Positions 54,778-63,314 of a stretch of 64,000 bases of DNA are shown here, piece after piece. How positions within the stretch are numbered: the first letter of the stretch is position 1; each line of letters opens with the position of its first letter. The stretch comes from Micromonospora parathelypteridis (lineage in GTDB: Bacteria > Actinomycetota > Actinomycetes > Mycobacteriales > Micromonosporaceae). A program made the translations under genes and the position numbers. Under the pieces are notes generated by a model. The model worked only from the letters and a program-made list of their open reading frames with translations, searched no databases and was not told the origin of the DNA. The stretch is taken from contig NZ_JACHDP010000001.1 of NCBI RefSeq assembly GCF_014201145.1, forward strand, positions 3,968,001-4,032,000, written 5' to 3'.

Positions 54778-55442
54778 GACCGGACGTTACCGATCGGCTC
54801 GACCGTTTGGCCCCCGGGCGCGACCTTCGTCCACAGGTCGGTGATGCGGAGGTCGAGTTCCGCGAGGAGCCGACGCAGCAGCGGCATCGACAGCCCGATC
54901 ACCGTGCCGGGGTCACCCTCGATCCGCTCCACGAACGGCCCACCCAACCCGTCGATGGTGAACGCGCCGGCAACCGCGAGCGGCTCACCGCTGGCCACGT
55001 ACGCGGCGATCTCGTCGTCGCTAATGTCCGCGAAGTGGACGGTGGTCGAGGCGACCGCCTCCGCGCGCCGCCCGGCGGTGACGTCGATGAGGCAGTGCCC
55101 GCTGTGCAGAACGCCGCTGCGCCCCCGCATCCGCAACCATCGCCGGGTCGCGTCCGCCGAGTCGGCCGGCTTGCCGAGGATCTCCCCGTCGAACGCGAGC
55201 ACCGAGTCGCAGCCGATCACCAGCGTCCGCTGGTCGGCGCCAGGGCTGAGTCGGGTCAACACCGCCTGCGCCTTGAGCCGAGCCAACTCCAGGCACAACT
55301 CCTCGGCCCGTTCGGTCACCACCAAGGACTCGTCCACCCCGCTGACCAGCACATCCGGCTCGATTCCGGCGGCCTTGAGAGACTTGAGACGGGCAGGGCT
55401 CGCTGAGGCAAGCACGAGGCGGAGCGGCAGAGTTTCAGACAC
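54774..55442 (-). CDS. maf: Maf family nucleotide pyrophosphatase
   Basis: The 222-residue Maf protein starts LVLASASPARLKSLKAAGI, the substrate-binding loop of the family, and has GCDSVLAFDGEILGKP and GDPGTVIGLSMPLL. Maf enzymes hydrolyse non-canonical or canonical nucleoside triphosphates to monophosphates and can arrest division when overproduced. In mycobacteria maf lies between the accE and accA3 genes; here accA and accE flank it at a greater distance on the same strand. Confidence 0.93.
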   Translation of the reverse strand: MSETLPLRLVLASASPARLKSLKAAGIEPDVLVSGVDESLVVTERAEELCLELARLKAQAVLTRLSPGADQRTLVIGCDSVLAFDGEILGKPADSADATRRWLRMRGRSGVLHSGHCLIDVTAGRRAEAVASTTVHFADISDDEIAAYVASGEPLAVAGAFTIDGLGGPFVERIEGDPGTVIGLSMPLLRRLLAELDLRITDLWTKVAPGGQTVEPIGNVRS

Positions 55443-55538
55443 CCACGCGACGTTACCGGCTCACCACCCCCGCCACTCACGCTCAACCGCCTTGGCGGCC
55501 GTCACGCTGGTGTTCGGCGAACTGGCCCCGAAGCAACC

Positions 55539-55616
55539 TTGATCGACTCCATATCGCCGACATCGGCCTATCAGCCGCATCGGATCCCGCAATATCGCCG
55601 ATATGGAGTCGATCAA
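55539..55616. repeat. Inverted repeat downstream of the mycosin gene
   Basis: Perfect 18-base arms (TTGATCGACTCCATATCG) at 55539-55556 and 55599-55616 face each other across 42 bases, with partial matching continuing inward. It may terminate the type VII genes or be a dispersed repeat of this genome. The rest of the 291-base gap 55443-55733 holds no gene. Confidence 0.6.
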
Positions 55617-55733
55617 CCCGCGAGCGACCCGCCCCCACCGCGCGCGACCCGATTCAGCCCCAGTTCGGGGTAACCCACCGCCCCAGACGCCGCCAAACCA
55701 AGGCAACCGAGTCGAGCGCCGTCCGCCGGCCAG

Positions 55734-56873
55734 TCAGCGACTGATCCTGGGCGGCGGATCATCGCCGCGTCGACGCCGCCGTGCCACCACCGCCCATCCG
55801 ACCCCGGCAGCCAAGATCACCCCGAGAGTGGCCAGGCCACGCGCGGTCGCACCGCCGCCCTCATCACCCGGCAGAGCACCAGCCGTCGTCGTCGGGCCAG
55901 CACCGGCCGGCGCGCTCACAGACTCAAACCCCAGCGGCGGTACGTCTGCCGTCAGCGCCGCCACAAGATCGATCACGCCATAGCCGTACTCGTCGTCGCG
56001 CCCAGGCGCGCCCTTGTCGACCGCCGTGGCCGTGAGCCGGTGCGCCACCTCCCGCGCCGGCAGATACGGGTACTTGGATCGAATCAAGGCCGCCGCCCCC
56101 GCCACGATCGCCGTGGCGCTCGATGTTCCAGTGCCCTTCGAATACTTTCCGTCATAGCTGGTGCTGTAGATGTCGACCGCGGGAGCGACCACGTCGACTT
56201 TCGGACCGGTCACGGAGACGGCAGCGTGCAGTCCATCGCGCCCGACACCACCAACGGCGATCACGCCTTCTTCGCTGGCCGGAAAACGCACGCCAGTGTC
56301 TGGAGGCCAGTTGCCGGCCGCGGCTACTACTACGATGTCGGCGTCCTGGGCGGCTCTAATCGCTTGCTGAAGTCGCACGCTGGCGCCGGCGACGGCTGAG
56401 ATGCTTATAACGTCGGCGCCCCGCGTGACGGCAAACTCGATGCCGGAGGCCAACGCGTCAGGATCGCCCTCGCCATTAAGTGGGGTATCAAGGATTGGGA
56501 GAATCTTTGCCATAGGCGCGATGCCGATAGCGCCCTTATCGTTAGTTCTTCCATGGGCTGCTATCAAGCCAGCCATCGAAGTTCCATGACTGTCTCGATC
56601 TTGGCGTCCGTCGCCGCTACCGCCGGGAATGACGTCTGTGCCAACCAGCAGATTTCCGCTTAGGTCAGGATGGGGGTCGACTCCTGTATCGGGAACCGCG
56701 ACGACCACGCCGGACCCTTGGCTTAGCAGGCGCACCTCATCGATGCGAAGAAACGGAAGATGCCATTGATCGCCTCGTATGAGGTCCGCATCTTGAGTTG
56801 GGGCAGCGAGGCTCGCAGGTAGCAGTGTTCCGGCCAGAATGATCCTGGAAACTCTTGCTAGGAACGGGTTCAT
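55734..56873 (-). CDS. mycP: Mycosin-type S8 serine protease of type VII secretion (MycP-like)
   Basis: The 379-residue subtilisin-like protease has a signal sequence (RVSRIILAGTLLPASLA). The catalytic Asp is in VAVPDTGVDPHPDLSG, His in DSHGTSMAGLIAAHG and Ser in GTSSATAIVAGAAAL. A C-terminal membrane helix (ATLGVILAAGVGWAVVA) precedes a basic tail. This is the architecture of mycosins, which cap type VII (ESX) secretion systems on the outer side of the membrane. No EccB, EccC, EccD or EccE gene is in the window. The ATG overlaps the previous stop by one base (TAATG). The 5' half has clearly lower GC than the neighbouring DNA. Confidence 0.9.
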   Translation of the reverse strand: MNPFLARVSRIILAGTLLPASLAAPTQDADLIRGDQWHLPFLRIDEVRLLSQGSGVVVAVPDTGVDPHPDLSGNLLVGTDVIPGGSGDGRQDRDSHGTSMAGLIAAHGRTNDKGAIGIAPMAKILPILDTPLNGEGDPDALASGIEFAVTRGADVISISAVAGASVRLQQAIRAAQDADIVVVAAAGNWPPDTGVRFPASEEGVIAVGGVGRDGLHAAVSVTGPKVDVVAPAVDIYSTSYDGKYSKGTGTSSATAIVAGAAALIRSKYPYLPAREVAHRLTATAVDKGAPGRDDEYGYGVIDLVAALTADVPPLGFESVSAPAGAGPTTTAGALPGDEGGGATARGLATLGVILAAGVGWAVVARRRRRGDDPPPRISR

Positions 56874-58249
56874 TACCTGCTGAAGCCAATTGCAGGACCC
56901 GGGTCGATCGGATCGTCCCGGTCTGGAGGTTGAACCACCGGAGGGACGCCCTGATCGGTCTCCCAAGGGTTATCTGGATCCCAGCGACGGGATTTCTCCT
57001 CGGACTCCGCCAGGATGCCCGGGCGGCCCGCGCTTCCAGGCAATCCGGGTGCACCACCGATCGGGAAGCCGCCTACGCTTCCATTGATGCTGCGTCCCCC
57101 ACCTGGCCGGCTTCCTGCTGAACCAGTGGGTCCGGTCCCTGCATTGCCGCCGCCAATGACCCCGCCAACCGGATTGATTCTTCTAGGGGCGCCAGCGTTG
57201 CCCGTGGGTGGACCTGTACTCAATCCTGGAATACCCCCGATCAATCCGGCAGAAGGCGCGGGGCGAACGGGCGGCGTGGACCGCGCCGCACCACCATCGG
57301 TGCCGCCATTGACTGGCCTTGCGAGTGCCCCAGGCTGGTTAGTCCGTGCGGCCGGCGCTGTTGACGAGCCTATGGGAAGACCAGGGGGTATCCCTGGTGC
57401 AAGCCCGGGCCCGGCAGGGGCTGGTGGGACGACCGTGCCCGGCGTCTGAATCGTGGGCGTGGCCGTGTTGGTGGGTGCCGACGGAACTCCCGCCGTGGCT
57501 CCCCCAAGAACTGGTCCCACCCCCGGTATTACGGGTGCCGGACTCATCCGCTCGGGACCTGCGCTTCGAGCATGGGTGGTTGTGGAGGTGGATATGGGTA
57601 CCGGCACGATGGGCGGAATCACGGGCGCCGGATAACTGCCGTACACATCGGGATCGTCCGGCTGCCTTGCGCTCTTCGGTGCTGCTGGTGGTTTTTGGAG
57701 GGTTGCTTGGGCTTGCTGGAGCTCGCTGCTGAGGCTGAACATCGCGGCCCGTGCCTGCACATTCAGCCGTTCCAGTTCCCCGTCGGTAACGGGCGCCTCG
57801 GTGACCCGGTTACCCATCACCGCTTTCGGGTCGGCGGCCATCGACTCGTACGCCTGCTTTTGTTGGAACTTGGTCGCGTACTCCTCATGGATCTTGCGGA
57901 GGGCGGCGCGGGTGGTGCCGATGGCCTGGGTGGCGGCGGAGAGCGCGGTGTAGTTCGCGGCGGCGGCGTTGTGGGTGCGCTGCACCTTGTCGATCAGCTC
58001 GTCGAGTTCGGCGAGGTACGTGCTGGAGGCGGCGCTGGTTTCGGGTGGCCATGCCTCGGCGAGGCCGCGCCGGTATTCCCGGAGGCGGCCGAGGTGGGTT
58101 TGCGCCAGGTCGCAGACCTTGCGCCAGCCGGCGACCTGCTTCCAGTGGTTGGCGGTGTCGTGGTCCTGTAGGCAGGCCCACATGCTGTTGACGTCCATGA
58201 GCTGCCAGTCGGTGAGGCCGGACGTGCGGCCGGTGCCCCGTTCGATCAC
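56873..58249 (-). CDS. Type VII secretion-associated helical protein with Pro/Gly-rich tail
   Basis: The 458-residue protein has an N-terminal helical domain (about 1-200) with WXG100/PPE-like traits: MDVNSMWACLQDHDTANHWKQV, an AWPPETSAA turn and long amphipathic helices. The rest is a low-complexity tail full of Pro, Gly and Thr, ending PGPAIGFSR. It lies between a small helical protein and the mycosin with GTGA and TAATG junctions, so all three form one operon. It may be a secreted substrate or a surface component of a type VII system, though I do not recognise the exact family. The tail-coding part has lower GC than the helical part. Confidence 0.7.
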   Translation of the reverse strand: MIERGTGRTSGLTDWQLMDVNSMWACLQDHDTANHWKQVAGWRKVCDLAQTHLGRLREYRRGLAEAWPPETSAASSTYLAELDELIDKVQRTHNAAAANYTALSAATQAIGTTRAALRKIHEEYATKFQQKQAYESMAADPKAVMGNRVTEAPVTDGELERLNVQARAAMFSLSSELQQAQATLQKPPAAPKSARQPDDPDVYGSYPAPVIPPIVPVPISTSTTTHARSAGPERMSPAPVIPGVGPVLGGATAGVPSAPTNTATPTIQTPGTVVPPAPAGPGLAPGIPPGLPIGSSTAPAARTNQPGALARPVNGGTDGGAARSTPPVRPAPSAGLIGGIPGLSTGPPTGNAGAPRRINPVGGVIGGGNAGTGPTGSAGSRPGGGRSINGSVGGFPIGGAPGLPGSAGRPGILAESEEKSRRWDPDNPWETDQGVPPVVQPPDRDDPIDPGPAIGFSR

Positions 58250-58704
58250 GGCAGCACCACCGGCTTTTCGGCGTCGGGGCCGGTCGGGTCGGTCAGCATC
58301 GGCGTCGGGCCGCCGGGCAGCATGGTTGTCGGGTCGGCGAGGGCCTGTCGCACGTCCACCACTCGTGCGGCGGTGAAGGCGTCGCTGTCGGCGTATCGGG
58401 AGGCGACCTGATCGGCGGCGGCAGCCAGGTGGCCGGTGGCGCCGCGGACGGCGTACACCATGTCGGCGGTGGCCTGCTGCGTCTCGTGGTGCGCGTGCAG
58501 GAAAGTGACCAGCTCGATGAACGCGTCGCACGGGTTGGGCAGCTTGGCGGACATGTCTTCGGCGATGTACGACAGGTGCGGGGCGTAGTTGTTCTCGACC
58601 TCGGCGGCGAGCCGGTCGGCGAACTCTCTGAGCTGGCTGATGTCGGCCTCGATGCCGCTGTAACCGCGCAGCCAGGGCGCTGGCCGGTCCTCTTCGGGGA
58701 TCAT
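58246..58704 (-). CDS. Small WXG100/ESX-associated helical protein
   Basis: The 152-residue protein is predicted to be mostly helical, with no membrane segment: SGIEADISQLREFADRLAAEVE, then a central helix pair, and a Pro-rich end. Length, helical pattern and its place in front of a mycosin operon suggest an ESX secretion-associated protein, probably pairing with the following gene product. A strong GGGAGGA lies before the ATG. The family call rests on context more than on motifs. Confidence 0.62.
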   Translation of the reverse strand: MIPEEDRPAPWLRGYSGIEADISQLREFADRLAAEVENNYAPHLSYIAEDMSAKLPNPCDAFIELVTFLHAHHETQQATADMVYAVRGATGHLAAAADQVASRYADSDAFTAARVVDVRQALADPTTMLPGGPTPMLTDPTGPDAEKPVVLP

Positions 58705-58728
58705 TGATCCTCCCTACCTGTCACGGCA

Positions 58729-58753
58729 CCGTTTCCCTGAGTGAGGGTAACGG
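58729..58753. promoter_or_regulatory. Inverted repeat between accE and the type VII operon
   Basis: Ten-base arms (CCGTTTCCCT/AGGGTAACGG, one mismatch) around GAGTG lie 25 bases before the first gene of the type VII operon and 41 bases beyond the accE stop. It could be a terminator for accE or an operator for the operon. Confidence 0.45.
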
Positions 58754-58793
58754 CTCCGCGCGGCCCCTGGCAGCCCCCGTACGGCGGGTCGGG

Positions 58794-58988
58794 TCAGCGG
58801 GGCAGGCCGGCGGTGCGCCACCCGACACGGCCGGCCGGTCGACCGCTGCGTGCCCAGGTGGACGGGGTTGCCGGCGCGGAAGCGGAGGCCGGGCGGGACC
58901 GGACGATGATCGCCCCTACCAGGGCGGCCAGTTCCTCGGCGGTGGGCACGCCGCGAACGACCCGGAACAGCGGCTCTTCGGCAGACAT
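58794..58988 (-). CDS. accE: Acyl-CoA carboxylase epsilon subunit
   Basis: This 64-residue protein fits the small epsilon subunit of actinobacterial acyl-CoA carboxylases: PLFRVVRGVPTAEELAALVGAI, then a variable Ala/Pro stretch, then STWARSGRPAG near the end. Epsilon subunits stabilise the alpha-beta complexes that make malonyl- or methylmalonyl-CoA. The gene normally lies next to an accD beta gene, but none is present here. It is divergent from a kinase gene and separated from accA and maf by inserted modules. The ATG at 58988 was preferred over one 13 codons upstream because the family begins at that point. Confidence 0.8.
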   Translation of the reverse strand: MSAEEPLFRVVRGVPTAEELAALVGAIIVRSRPASASAPATPSTWARSGRPAGRVGWRTAGLPR

Positions 58989-59078
58989 GACGCCAGGGTA
59001 CGCGGCGCGAAGTTGCGGGAAGCGCACAGTGGCGTGCCGGCGGTGTGACCGTCGGCGGGTCCGGGTACCGTCTCAGCG

Positions 59079-61079
59079 ATGTCGAATGCGCTCCCCCAAC
59101 TTGTCGCTGACCGATACCGGCTTCTGTCGCCGCTCGGCCAGGGCGGCATGGGCCGGGTGTGGAAGGCGCGCGACGAGGTGCTGCACCGGGACGTCGCCAT
59201 CAAGGAGTTGGTGCCGCCGCCCGGTCTCACCGACGAGGAGCGCCGCGAGATGCGCGAGCGCTCGTTGCGGGAGGCCAGGGCCATTGCCCGGCTGAACCAC
59301 GCCAATGTGGTCCGCATCTTCGACGTGCTGCGCACCGACGGCGATCCGTGGATCGTCATGGAGTACGTGGCGTCGAGGTCGTTGCAGGACACTCTCGCCG
59401 AGGACGGTCCGGTCTCGGTGGCCCGCACGGTCGAGATCGGGCTCGGCGTGTTGGGCGCTCTCAACGCCGCCCACAAGGCGGGCGTCATGCATCGCGACGT
59501 CAAGCCCGGCAACGTGCTGCTCGGCGAGGACGGCCGGGTGGTGTTGACCGATTTCGGTCTCGCCACCATCCCCGGTGACCCCAACGTCACCCGCACCGGC
59601 ATGGTTCTCGGTTCGCCCGCGTACATCTCGCCGGAGCGGGCCCGGGAGGGCACCGCCGGGCCGGAGGCCGACCTGTGGTCGCTGGGCGCGACGCTCTACG
59701 CGGCGGTCGAGGGCAAGTCGCCGTACGCGCGGCCGTCGGCGATCGCCACGCTGGCCGCGCTGGCCACCGAACCGATGCCGCCGCCGAAGAACGCCGGCCC
59801 GCTCAAGGCCGTGCTGAACGGTCTGTTGCGCAAGGACCCCAACGAGCGGATCACCGCCGAGGTGGCGGAACGCCTGCTGCGCCGGGCCGGTGGCAAGCGT
59901 GCGCGCGGGATCTCGCTGCTTGATGGCGTACGTCGGCCGGGGCCGAACGGTCCCCGCGAGCCGCGCCCGCCGTTGGTCCCCGCGCCGCGACCGGCCGAGA
60001 GTGTCGACCGGCCGGTGTCGCCGCCGCCGGCCGCCGCAGCGACCTCGGTTGCCGCCGCTGCGGGCCCCGCCGCCGATGCCACGCCGACGACCGTCGTCCC
60101 CTCCGGCGAGCATTCCGACCCGACCGCACCGGTGCCAGCCGACCCGACCGCGGTGGTGCCGGCCGAGCCGACCGCCACGATCGACAGCCCGTCCGATGCC
60201 GACCCGACCGCGAAGGTCACGGCCACGGCCGACACGACCGGCGACGGTACGGCGAACGTCGACGACGAACCGACTGTGGTCGACGGACCGCCGGTGGCCC
60301 CGGAGCAGCGCAAGCCGACGACGCCGACGTCGCTCATGCCGCCGGTGAGTCCGGCCGGGCGTGCGGCGGTCCCGCCGTCGGACGGCACGAAGCCGAACAA
60401 CACCCGACGCAACGTGCTGATCGGGGCGCTTGTGGCCCTGCTGCTGATCGGCCTCGTGGTGATCGTGCCGATGCTCACCAAGGGCGACGACAACGAGACC
60501 CCGCAGACCGGCCCGACGACCGGTGCGGCCGCGACGTCGGCGCCGGCGCAGTCCTCGGCTCCGGCGGCGCCTCCGCCCACCACGGGCGCACCGAGTGCGT
60601 CGCCCTCGGCCACGCCGTCGACCGACCCGAACGCGCTGCCGGCGGGTTGGAAGCTGCACGAGGGGCCGACCTTCTCCATTCCGCTCCCACCCGGCTGGAG
60701 CGGCCGTCAGACCAGCTCGGACACGGTCGTCTTCAACCAGTCCGGCGGGCCTGGCAAGATGCTGGTCCAGTGGACCTCCAGCCCGAAGAAGGACGCGGTC
60801 GTCGACTGGAAGGGTCAGGAACCGTACCGCAAGAGCCTGGTCAACAACTATCAGTTGGTGGGCAGCATCAAGTCCTGCGACTGGTATCGGACCTGCGCCG
60901 ACTGGGAGTGGCTGGAGACCCGGGACGGCACCCGCATCCACGTGCGCAACCGGGGCTTCGTAACCGCCACCAACCGGGGTTACGCCATCCGGTGGGAGAT
61001 CGCGGAGAAGGACTGGCAGGCCAACCTCGCCAACTTCGACCAGATCGTCAAGGGCTTCAAGCCCGATCGGGTCAACTGA
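59079..61079 (+). CDS. Membrane Ser/Thr protein kinase with DPTA repeat linker
   Basis: The 666-residue PknB-type kinase has a glycine loop SPLGQGGMGRVW at 17-28, Lys42, HRD at 138-140 and DFG at 158-160. The linker (about 275-440) is Pro/Thr-rich and holds repeated (D/E)PTAxV/I units. Threonines at 337, 349, 357, 365, 377, 391 and 399 each have V, I or D three residues later. A membrane helix (about 444-466) is followed by an Ala/Pro/Ser spacer and an outer domain of about 140 residues with GPTFSIPLPPGW at its start and Cys600 and Cys606 close together. A TACCGT box (59066-59071) seven bases before the ATG predicts a leaderless transcript. The plan matches the kinase at 25020-27119. Confidence 0.92.
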   Translation: MSNALPQLVADRYRLLSPLGQGGMGRVWKARDEVLHRDVAIKELVPPPGLTDEERREMRERSLREARAIARLNHANVVRIFDVLRTDGDPWIVMEYVASRSLQDTLAEDGPVSVARTVEIGLGVLGALNAAHKAGVMHRDVKPGNVLLGEDGRVVLTDFGLATIPGDPNVTRTGMVLGSPAYISPERAREGTAGPEADLWSLGATLYAAVEGKSPYARPSAIATLAALATEPMPPPKNAGPLKAVLNGLLRKDPNERITAEVAERLLRRAGGKRARGISLLDGVRRPGPNGPREPRPPLVPAPRPAESVDRPVSPPPAAAATSVAAAAGPAADATPTTVVPSGEHSDPTAPVPADPTAVVPAEPTATIDSPSDADPTAKVTATADTTGDGTANVDDEPTVVDGPPVAPEQRKPTTPTSLMPPVSPAGRAAVPPSDGTKPNNTRRNVLIGALVALLLIGLVVIVPMLTKGDDNETPQTGPTTGAAATSAPAQSSAPAAPPPTTGAPSASPSATPSTDPNALPAGWKLHEGPTFSIPLPPGWSGRQTSSDTVVFNQSGGPGKMLVQWTSSPKKDAVVDWKGQEPYRKSLVNNYQLVGSIKSCDWYRTCADWEWLETRDGTRIHVRNRGFVTATNRGYAIRWEIAEKDWQANLANFDQIVKGFKPDRVN

Positions 61080-61166
61080 CAGGCGTTTCGCACCTGCGCG
61101 AACCTCTCTCGCATGTTCTTGCGTCGTTCGGGGTATCTGATCTCCAACGACGGAGGGAGGTGCGAC

Positions 61167-61400
61167 ATGGGTTACCGATACAGGAACGCCCGGCCCCGGC
61201 TGGCACTGTGGATGCTCGTCGCACTCGGCGATGTGGCACTGCTGCTGATCAGCGTTGGGCTTCCGGTACTCGTCGCGCTGTTCGGCGTCGTTGCCATCAC
61301 CGTTGGTTCGGTGGGCGTCCGGCGGCTCAGCCGGCGGGACGCGCTCGTCCGCGAGGATGCTCCGGTGATGGCGCCGGCGTTGACCCGACGGCGGGTCTGA
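61167..61400 (+). CDS. Small two-helix membrane protein
   Basis: The 77-residue product has a basic N-terminus, two hydrophobic segments (WMLVALGDVALLLISVGL and VLVALFGVVAITVGSV) and a basic tail. GGGAGG (61155-61160) stands seven bases before the ATG at 61167. I know no function. It follows the kinase gene by 87 bases on the same strand and could be co-transcribed with it. Confidence 0.6.
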   Translation: MGYRYRNARPRLALWMLVALGDVALLLISVGLPVLVALFGVVAITVGSVGVRRLSRRDALVREDAPVMAPALTRRRV

Positions 61401-61426
61401 CCCGCACCGGTGTGTGGCGGCAGCCG

Positions 61427-61471
61427 GACCGATTGTCGACCGTGTGGTGACCGTCGATCCCGCTGCCGCCA
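61427..61471. terminator. Hairpin between the small membrane protein and muramidase genes
   Basis: Nine-base arms GGCGGCAGC and GCTGCCGCC lie between the convergent stop codons at 61400 and 61481 and probably end both transcripts. Confidence 0.55.
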
Positions 61472-61480
61472 ACGGCCCGA

Positions 61481-62233
61481 TCAGGTGTTGTTGGCCAGGG
61501 CGATGAGCCGGCTCCGGTCGCCGTTCCAGTAGTTGCGGTCGACGTTTCCACTGATTCCGGAGACAGCGCCGGTGCTGGTGTACTGCCAGAAGCTCCACAC
61601 CGAAGCGCCGGCCGGCAGGGCGCCAGGCGCGCTCGCCCAGCGGGCCAGCCAGAGCGGGTGGTTCGCCCACGGGCCGGTCCAGCTGCCGGTGCACTGGTTC
61701 CACCAGCTCGTGGTGGTGTAGATGACGGCGTACCGGCCCGTGCGGGAGCGGTAGGTGTTCAGGAAGTCCTGCACCCAGTTGCGCATCCCGGTGGTGCTGA
61801 GCCCGTAGCAGTAGCCACCGCTGTACGGGTTCGCCTCGATGTCCAGCGCGGCCGGCAGGGTGCGACTGTCCGCCGACCAGGCGCCGCCGTTGGAGGCCAG
61901 GTAGTTGGCCTGGGTCGAGCCGGCGGAGATGTTGGGCCGGGCGAAGTGGTACGCCCCGCGGATCACCCCGGCGTTGTACGAGTTGACGTAGTTCGCGTTG
62001 AAGTTCGGGTCCTTGTAGGTGGTGCCCTCGGTCGCCTTGATGAAGGCGAACTGGATGCCCGCGTTGCGGACGCTGGTCCAGTTGATGGTGCCCTGGTAGC
62101 GGGACACGTCGATGCCGGGTGTGGTGGCTGCGGCCGCCGGTCCGGCGGTCGCGACCAGGGCCGCCGCCGCGGTGGCGAGGACGGTGAGGCCGGCCGCGAG
62201 CACGCGGCGCAGCGATGACGAGGTACGGGCCAT
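61481..62233 (-). CDS. Secreted GH25 muramidase (lysozyme)
   Basis: The 250-residue enzyme has a Sec-type signal peptide of about 36 residues (RRVLAAGLTVLATAAAALVAT, then Ala-rich cleavage site) and a single GH25 catalytic domain. The first strand GIDVSRYQG, the FAFIKATEG and GAYHFARP motifs and the active-site ALDIEANP are all present. It cleaves the glycan strands of peptidoglycan, in growth, development or attack on other bacteria. The ATG at 62233 follows TTGGAGG. No cell wall binding domain is present. Confidence 0.93.
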   Translation of the reverse strand: MARTSSSLRRVLAAGLTVLATAAAALVATAGPAAAATTPGIDVSRYQGTINWTSVRNAGIQFAFIKATEGTTYKDPNFNANYVNSYNAGVIRGAYHFARPNISAGSTQANYLASNGGAWSADSRTLPAALDIEANPYSGGYCYGLSTTGMRNWVQDFLNTYRSRTGRYAVIYTTTSWWNQCTGSWTGPWANHPLWLARWASAPGALPAGASVWSFWQYTSTGAVSGISGNVDRNYWNGDRSRLIALANNT

Positions 62234-62507
62234 GAGTGCCTCCAAGGACGTCGCTCTATCGACATCCATCTTTGGAGGTAAGTGCCCTAGATCGCAAGGC
62301 AAGCTGAAAAAAGCTTCATCGGCGAGCGTTGATCGTCCCGGTCAGCGAAGCGTGACGGATCAGCGCAGGGGGGCCGGGTCGAGCTGCCAGCGGGTGCTGC
62401 GCTCACCTGCGTTCACCTCCCGCTTCACTCGCCACCCGATCAGTCTCACAGGATGCGAGCCGGTGCCTCGGGAACGACATGGAACGCCGCCGGTAGGCTC
62501 GCGCCCC

Positions 62508-63251
62508 ATGATGTCGATCGACGGGCTGAGCGACCTGTGGGACACGCTGTTCGGCGCGCAGCCGGACCCGCCCCCGCTGCTGGTGCTGATCACCGCGGCG
62601 GTCGCGCTGGTGGTGGTGTCCACCCGGCTGCCGTGGCGGATCGCCCGCAACGCCATCACGATCGCGCACGAGGGTGGGCACGCCCTGGTCGCGCTGCTCA
62701 CCGGCCGCAAGCTGCGTGGCATACGGCTGCACTCGGACACGTCCGGGCTGACCCTCTCCGCTGGCCGTCCCACCGGGCCGGGCATGATCCTCACCCTGCT
62801 CGCCGGCTACGTCGCCCCACCGCTGGTCGGGCTGGCCGGCGCCTGGCTGCTCGGCGGTAACCGGATCACCCTGCTGCTCTGGGTCGCGGTGGCGCTGTTG
62901 CTCGCCATGCTGATCATGATCCGCAACGCCTTCGGCGTGGTGTCCCTGCTGGTCACCGGCGCACTGGTGTTCGCCGTCTCGTGGTACGCGACCCCGCAGG
63001 TCCAGGCCGCGTTCGCGTACGTCGGGGTGTGGTTCCTGCTGCTCGGCGGGGTGCGGCCGGTGGTCGAGCTGCAGCGGCTGCGCTCGCGGGGCCGGATGCC
63101 CGCCTCCGACGCTGACCAACTCGCCGGGCTCACCCCGTTCCCGGCGATCTTCTGGGTGACCGTCTTCGCCCTGGTCAACCTGGCGGCCCTGGTCGCGGGT
63201 GCGCTCCTCCTCGCCGGGCCAATCCTCACCAACGCCGGCCTGACGCAGTAA
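62508..63251 (+). CDS. M50 family membrane metalloprotease
   Basis: The 247-residue protein has about six hydrophobic segments and the zinc site HEGGH in AITIAHEGGHALVALLTGR. A GMILTLLAGYVAPPLVGLAG helix probably forms part of the site-2 core. This matches the M50B-like peptidases common in actinomycetes, whose targets are mostly unknown. A TAGGCT box (62494-62499) eight bases before the ATG suggests leaderless expression. The gap 62234-62507 holds the muramidase promoter region but no gene. Confidence 0.85.
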   Translation: MMSIDGLSDLWDTLFGAQPDPPPLLVLITAAVALVVVSTRLPWRIARNAITIAHEGGHALVALLTGRKLRGIRLHSDTSGLTLSAGRPTGPGMILTLLAGYVAPPLVGLAGAWLLGGNRITLLLWVAVALLLAMLIMIRNAFGVVSLLVTGALVFAVSWYATPQVQAAFAYVGVWFLLLGGVRPVVELQRLRSRGRMPASDADQLAGLTPFPAIFWVTVFALVNLAALVAGALLLAGPILTNAGLTQ

Positions 63252-63314
63252 CCGCCCCCGGCCCGGGTTGGGAGGCCGGCACGAGGGCGGGGGACGGGCG
63301 GGCAGAATGGCGGT

